Shown in pieces: positions 59,439 through 64,000 of a stretch of 64,000 nt of DNA. The notes under the pieces were generated by a model. The model was not told the origin of the DNA. It did no database searches and saw only the letters and a list, made by a program, of their open reading frames with translations. Origin of the DNA: Costus lasius (lineage: Eukaryota > Streptophyta > Magnoliopsida > Zingiberales > Costaceae); assembly GCA_027563935.2 (NCBI GenBank), contig CM050447.1:86041461-86105460 (forward strand), in the 5' to 3' direction. The number at the start of each line of letters is the position of its first letter. The stretch's first letter is position 1. Both the position numbers and the translations under genes were made by a program.

Positions 59439-60033
59439 GCTAGGAGGGTTGAGAGAAAAGGGTTCTTGATGAGGAGAAGTCTCCGAGAGACTCGCGCGGG
59501 GAGACTTCATTCGCAAACTTGGAGCTTGGTGATTTCCCCTTTGAGACTCTCGCTTGAAGACTTGATTCGCAAGCTTGGAGCTTGGCAATTTCTCCTTCTT
59601 CCTCTCCTCTTGGCATTCGCAAGGTTGGACCTTGGAGAGTTTCCATCATACCTCTCCTTGGCGCCTTCTACTTGTGAGTGGCGCAGGTTCTTGAGGAGGA
59701 CTCCCAAGAGTCGTGGATCTTTTTCCCGAGGCTAGCACCAGGCATGGAAGAAGAGAACTCGGGCGTCGGTCGTGTGCGAGACTGCAGATGGCGAACATTT
59801 GGGCGCCTACATCACATCCTTCTCTTCGCTGCAAGGTATCATCTCCTACTCACCGTGTTGATTCCTTCGCATGACTCGATTTTCTAGGTTTTTGGGACTG
59901 GCCTGTTTCGGGGATTGCTTCTGTTGTGCTTGTCTTTAAAATTTTAAAATCCCCGGGGTTTCCCAACAAGTTCCAGACGTCGAGACGAAGCTACTCGTCA
60001 AATTTCACGAAAAAATAGAGCTTCAGATCAAAA

Positions 60034-60375
60034 TATGGTAGGGTCGTAATCTAAATTATGGTACCGTATTTTCACTATAACTAGAGAACAAAACACGGCA
60101 CTGCCGTAATTTCTGAGCATGGCCGTATTTTGGGATGATTATGTACAGAAAGTTTTGCAAGAATTACGGCACTGTTGTAATGGATATCACGGGCTGTATT
60201 TCGAGTCAATTTTTCACCCGAGAGATTTAAAGAAAATACGGCACTGCCATAAGGAATTTCACGGTACCATAACTGCGGATGATTTCTGTACCGAGAACTT
60301 CTGTTGAGATTATGGCACTACCTAATCATTTTCACGGCCATAATTGCAACCTAGATGCGCGATTCTTCCGGACTT
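60034..60375. repeat. Degenerate ~72-bp tandem repeat
   Basis: ACGGCACTGCCGTAAT-like starts recur at about 60095, 60166, 60238 and 60312, that is every 71-74 bp, with a weaker unit from about 60034. Each unit also has a (C)ACGG(C/T)C(C/G)(G/A)TA element 20-30 bp in. Confidence 0.6.
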
Positions 60376-60701
60376 TTTGAAGCCCGAATCTTGCACGGAT
60401 GATTTCGGACGATCCAGACCACCAATTTGAGATCCAAAAGAATCTATAAACTGGTCTCAACGAGGAGAAGGCGGGGAGAGTGAAAGCCCTAATTTTCATC
60501 CTCTATCCAAAGAGAAATCAATGAAGGCATCCTTAGGGTTTGGCCTCATGCCGAGAGACGTAGAGGCTACCTTAGGTCGCGATTTTCACAAGGAAGCTTC
60601 GCTTGGAGGAAAAGATGATATCCCATATTCAGAGTGAAAGGAGATCGATCGGAGGACAAATCAAAGAAATTGTGGGCGCCTGCACTGTTCATCACGGAAA
60701 T

Positions 60702-60729
60702 CACGGCTGTAATTTTCATTGCAGCCGTG
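60702..60729. other. 8-bp inverted repeat with 12-nt loop
   Basis: CACGGCTG at 60702-60709 and CAGCCGTG at 60722-60729. Related in sequence to the CACGGC units of the tandem repeat nearby. No T-run follows, and nothing suggests a terminator. Confidence 0.5.
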
Positions 60730-61641
60730 CTGTTAGTTGTTTTTCCCCTTTCTCTTCGACTTCTGATAATTCTAACTATGGTTTATAATTCTTCATCCAT
60801 GTTGGCTTAGACATTCTTTTGGCACATGTGGTGTAATCCCCTTGATTTTATATAACTAGATAATTTTTATTTCGTCATGATAACTTTACTATGATAATTT
60901 TACTTATGTGATGAATGCCTTTAATTCTCCGAAAATTCATATTGTTAGCATGTTTTAGAGTTTTTGCGATATGGACCGAAAGGAGATTTGCTTGAGAGCT
61001 TGGAACCCTAAAATTGAATATTATGAACTCACCGTAAGAAATTAGGTTTGTTCTTATTTCTCGATTTTAGAAGTATATTGCCATGTTGATAATCTAAATT
61101 TAGGATTGAGTTACTGTGATAAACGAGAAGATACTGCAATAAATTGAGTATTGGATCATTGGAGAACCATAAGTATAACCTGTGTTGAGATTCGGATGCA
61201 CGAAAGTGATCATTGAGTTTCCACTTGAGATAATTGACTTAGAATTCGGATGCACGAAAGTGATTCTTGAGTTCTTTGATAATGGTTTACTTATCTTCAG
61301 CATTGAATAGATCCTGCATGAAAGTGAGGATCGGTTCTTTGTAAATTGTCTGCGCGAAAGCAAGATGATTTATTTAGAAAGTAAATTATATCTGTATCAT
61401 AATAAGATTAGATTGACTAACCTCTATTCATATTTAGTCATGGAAGTTAAAGTGGATGAAACCCTAGTCCCAGTTTCTCTCTTTGATCTTTCGTGCACTT
61501 TCCTATCGTTTACTTGCATCATATTTGGTTTGCTTAGCTAGTGAGAAAATAACTATTTGGTACTTAACACGTAGGTCTCTATGGTTCGATATATTTTTAT
61601 TACTTTGAAGTATTCGTGCACTTGCGGACACAACAGTGACC

Positions 61642-61970
61642 AAACCTCCACTTATTTCAAATCTCTTAGAAGACAACTCGGAACCTAGACTTGAACATGA
61701 ATTGGAAACAGAAATATATTCCCTTGATTATACAAGTGAAGACGACATAGAGCTAAAGAGATATTGGGCCACCATGAGCAAACTGTGATAGTATCAAATA
61801 TTAGCAATAATTTTCATCAACCTCCTCTAGAACCTACTATGCTGCCATCAACCTTGGAGCCTAAATCTGAACCTCAACACACATTACCTTTTGAAACACC
61901 TCAGCCCATTCCCTCCACTAAAGAAGAAATTCATGAGGAAAACACAACACTCATTCTTGAGCTATCATAA
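61642..61970 (+). pseudogene. Broken acidic, Pro-rich coding remnant
   Basis: One frame from about 61642 reads an acidic stretch (NLLEDNSEPRLEHELETE...EDDIELKRYWA) to a TGA at 61787-61789; another frame (61764-61970) continues with a Pro/Glu-rich stretch (PPLEPTMLPSTLEPKSEPQ...). The switch looks like a frameshift in one original gene, perhaps joined to the ORF at 62091. I do not recognise the protein. Confidence 0.35.
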
Positions 61971-62090
61971 ACTTTAGGGAATGAAACTAGGAGACAATTA
62001 CAAGACACCTCTAAGTGCTTAACCCGCTAGCAAGATGGTTTTGAGTTTGAATCTTGCTTTGATAATACCATGACTATGCGCTTGCTATAA

Positions 62091-62858
62091 ATGAAATCAT
62101 CTTTTGTGTTACATGAAAAGTTGCATGGTAAGGTTTTTCATGAAGCTGATATCGATTTAATTATTCCTAGTGACCATGGCTACACATTGACACCACAGAA
62201 TGATTACTTGACATGGTATTATCTTGTTGGGTGGTCCAATGACACCACTCTGGTTGACTCAATATATGCACAAAAGATGCCATTATCTTGTGAAAATATT
62301 TACCTAGATGATCCCTTCAACCTGCTGATTACAAAACTTCCACACCATAATAGATTTATGATTCCACATTCTCTTGGGAACTTTTATGACACTAGCATTG
62401 TTTATTTTATTATCTTGCAACATACTTCAACATTGCTTAACAAGCATCTTTACATTGACTTTATCATAAACATGGACTCATTTCATGCATGCAATGCCTA
62501 TCAATCTAGCTTCACATTTGTTTATCATGTTTTCAAGTCGAATATTGATAGCACACATAAGAAAACAAGTACTTTCATATATCTGCATTCTATCTACAGG
62601 GATGAGAAAGCCATGGTAGCCGAGACCAATATGCATACTTTGGGGTGGCCACCTGAACCAAAATGGAGCTTCAAATTTAATTCTCCGGAGGAGAATTCTA
62701 TAGTCCCCCGGAAAGCTGATGTAGGGACCGGGAGCCGAGACGATTTCCACACCCTTGGCTTACCACCGGAGCCTCCACGTGCTTCCAATTTTAATTCTCC
62801 GGAGGAAAATTCTTCATCCCCGGAGGTAGCTGATGCAGGGGCATCTTCAAGGACTTAA
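62091..62858 (+). CDS. Unrecognised 255-residue ORF with C-terminal repeats
   Basis: ATG directly after an in-frame TAA (62088-62090), open for 255 codons. Residues 1-180 are rich in aromatic, His and Leu residues, with no signal peptide or clear membrane segment. Residues 182-216 and 220-253 are two related ~35-residue repeats of the form HTLG(W/L)PPEP...FNSPEENS...(K/V)ADVG/AGxSS, 38 residues apart. No catalytic motif or domain was recognised. Its place after an LTR-like stretch suggests an accessory ORF of a non-copia retrotransposon, but a host gene exon or chance ORF cannot be excluded. Confidence 0.4.
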   Translation: MKSSFVLHEKLHGKVFHEADIDLIIPSDHGYTLTPQNDYLTWYYLVGWSNDTTLVDSIYAQKMPLSCENIYLDDPFNLLITKLPHHNRFMIPHSLGNFYDTSIVYFIILQHTSTLLNKHLYIDFIINMDSFHACNAYQSSFTFVYHVFKSNIDSTHKKTSTFIYLHSIYRDEKAMVAETNMHTLGWPPEPKWSFKFNSPEENSIVPRKADVGTGSRDDFHTLGLPPEPPRASNFNSPEENSSSPEVADAGASSRT

Positions 62859-63810
62859 TTGTGCTTGACATCATTTTGGAAACTTGTTGCATTTTGATAT
62901 TTTGTGACTTGTTTAATTCTGTATGTTGCAACATTATCTTATTTTCAGCACTTGTTATTATTGTTGTAGTAGGATTAAGCCTAGGATTTACTTTCCAAAT
63001 CTTTGTTTTATATTGTAGTGCTTCTAGTAGGATGTTTAGCCTAGGAATCTTGCACATGTAAGGCACTTACAAGAACCTTTTCCCTTCAACAACAAATTGG
63101 CAATGGTATGAAGAATTCAGACCACCTACAAGCAAAGTCAACAGTGGCAACAAGACTCAAATTCCAGCAAGACTCGGTTTCAATTCAGCAAGGTCAAGAA
63201 TCAAGCAACTGAAGTACGTCAAGCTCAAGTCACATGATTACAGCCCAATAGATCAAGCCACTTTCCGCAACATCAAGGCAAGGCAAGTTCATCTAAGGAG
63301 GGCTATCGCATCCAGCGACATTCAGCTCAAATCAAGTAAGTATCTCAGCCATAGACGACAGCATCACTTACCAGCAAGTATCTCAGCCAACGGATACCAA
63401 GGAGCTTTTCATCATGCGCAGGAGTATTCCCCACTCCACCGCCAGCCAACTCCCACTCATGCCAACGTTCACCTCAGATTTGGAATACGAAAGGTTGCCA
63501 ACATATGTAAACGTTAAGGGTTAGGGTTTAAAGCTTGTAATTCACAAAGTTTGGCACTTGGTCGAATATCTTTGAATCTGAAACTTTGTGTTAGCATTTT
63601 CTTGTGTAAGAGTTGAGCTTGCTCCTCTTGAGTGTTGAGCTTGCTCCTCTCCTTATCCTTCTCTTCTATCTTCTCTTCTTTTCTTCCTCTTGCTGCCGAC
63701 CACCTAAGCTGTCCACCTCCTCACACTACTGTTCCATTGCCGCCGATTGTAAACTATTACAAGATTCCCGTGGCTGGAACTAGAAGGCCTTAAGCACAAC
63801 ATCAAACTTC
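62859..63810. other. No recognised gene; short direct repeats
   Basis: Contains AAGTATCTCAGCCA at 63338-63351 and 63376-63389, GTTGAGCTTGCTCCTCT at 63612-63628 and 63634-63650 (22-bp period), a CCTAGGA pair near 62980 and 63042, and a pyrimidine-rich run at 63651-63695. No coding or RNA gene seen. Confidence 0.5.
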
Positions 63811-63879
63811 TTGGAGTATTCTCAGTTGCAACCACTGCCATCAAGACCTAGAAGGGATTCAGCCCCTTCACTTGAGGGG

Positions 63880-64000
63880 GCCTCAGGTGCCATACTTCCA
63901 ACCCAATCCCTCAATATCACATACTTAATAACTCATCATCCAAACATTGCATTTACTGTTTCATTAGTGAGCTACTTACCTAAGGTGATCTAGGGCCATA
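63880..64000 (+). pseudogene. Possible copia RT fragment at window edge
   Basis: In the frame of 63811-63993 the end reads ITYLITHHPNIAFTVSLVSY, which resembles the copia segment just after the RT core (YLTxTRPDIAFAVSxVSRF; family A here has MLCTRPDVAYGLSVTSRF). The match is about 20 residues and a stop follows. It differs from both families in this window, so it would belong to another copia lineage. Confidence 0.35.

Larger units (their letters stand above)
56786..59968 (+). mobile_element. E8: copia element, family B, outermost
   Basis: 3' part of an element: pol C-terminus, polypurine tract with one G-to-A change (AAGTGAGAGA, 57938-57947) and a 2.02-kb 3' LTR ending at 59968. It hosts E7 and so everything nested inside E7. 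The right flank is AGTTC. Confidence 0.88.
57949..59968 (+). repeat. E8 3' LTR (family B)
   Basis: 2020 bp, TGTTGGTGTATATGCCC to GGGTTTCCCAACA. Palindrome GTATGGCCATAC at 58505-58516; hairpin GTGATGA/TCATCAC at 58717-58737. It then has two parts not seen in the E6 LTR: a cluster of TGGGCC motifs (58908-59110) and an AT-rich run of degenerate GAATTTAATTCTG units (59130-59400). TATA-like CTATATAAGG is at 59429-59438. Confidence 0.88.
59969..61635. other. Unassigned flank, probable LTR of another element
   Basis: No large ORF. It is the DNA E8 inserted into. The right part has four spaced variants of GCACGAAAGTGAT (61198, 61250, 61317 and 61350 regions) and ends with GTGCACTTGCGGACACAACA, wording I associate with LTR ends of plant Ty3-gypsy-type elements. 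No primer site of the copia type follows. Orientation, start and family are not settled. Confidence 0.35.

Noticed and set aside
57928..59968. An env-like ORF after pol in any element
   Set aside because: In every copy the polypurine tract and LTR follow the pol stop within about 25 bp, leaving no room.
1..64000. CRISPR arrays, defence operons or other prokaryotic systems
   Set aside because: All repeats are LTRs or short tandem units, and coding content is plant copia Pol.

Overview
The window is plant nuclear repeat DNA, made almost entirely of Ty1-copia LTR retrotransposons inserted into one another. Evidence for a plant host is the copia polyprotein order (Gag zinc knuckle, DTA protease, HHCC/D,D35E integrase, YVDD reverse transcriptase, RNase H), primer sites of the plant initiator-tRNA-Met type (tggtatcagag), LTRs of 1.7-2.2 kb, and stop codons that mostly arose as CAG to TAG, the pattern expected from decay at plant CHG methylation sites. 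The species cannot be named from this. No host gene, tRNA, rRNA or CRISPR array was recognised.

Eight copia elements can be separated, plus a stray LTR. Family A (E1-E5) has LTRs beginning TGTTGGGGTATGCC or TGTTGGAGTATGCC and a 1294-codon gag-pol frame. Family B (E6-E8) has related but diverged LTRs beginning TGTTG(T/G)TG(T)TTATGCC-like sequence and a related polyprotein. The nest, from outside in: E8 (56786-59968, +) holds E7 (51748-56785, +), which holds E6 (37440-51747, +). E6 was hit by E5 (38533-47675, +) and by E1 (1522-37439, +). E1 was hit in its 3' LTR by E2 (9876-37241, -). E2 was hit by E3 (16380-25499, -) in its leader and by E4 (27956-37030, +) in its 5' LTR. That is six levels. 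Four insertions have both flanks in view and each has a perfect 5-bp target duplication: CTTTG (E2), CCCAC (E3), GTCTC (E4), AATAT (E5). The 5' parts of E6, E7 and E8, and the left flank of E1, lie upstream of the window.

E5 looks freshly inserted: both LTRs are 1694 bp with no difference found by eye, and the gag-pol frame is unbroken. E2, E3 and E4 have full-length frames broken only by 4, 1 and 2 stop codons. E1 has lost its start codon, has an early stop and a scrambled C-terminus. E6 and E8 are more damaged, and E7 is a relic.

The most interesting signal is in RNA rather than protein. The 1.8-kb leader between primer site and gag, present in all five family A copies, holds three consecutive hairpins with different stems but the same CTGCGN loop. 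It also holds two sister hairpins of one architecture (outer stem, one-sided 5-nt bulge, 5-bp inner stem, TCA loop) on different stem sequences, and a 7-bp hairpin just before gag with a freely changing 3-nt loop. Several of these show compensatory changes. The LTRs carry a further hairpin that keeps its position but changes sequence between families (GNRA loop in family A) and an invariant 12-bp palindrome. Some leaders also carry a small tRNA-like module between short direct repeats.

From 59969 to the end is the DNA into which E8 inserted: a probable LTR-like stretch of another element type with a ~72-bp degenerate tandem repeat, an unrecognised 255-codon ORF with two C-terminal repeats, and a possible short copia reverse-transcriptase remnant at the right edge.
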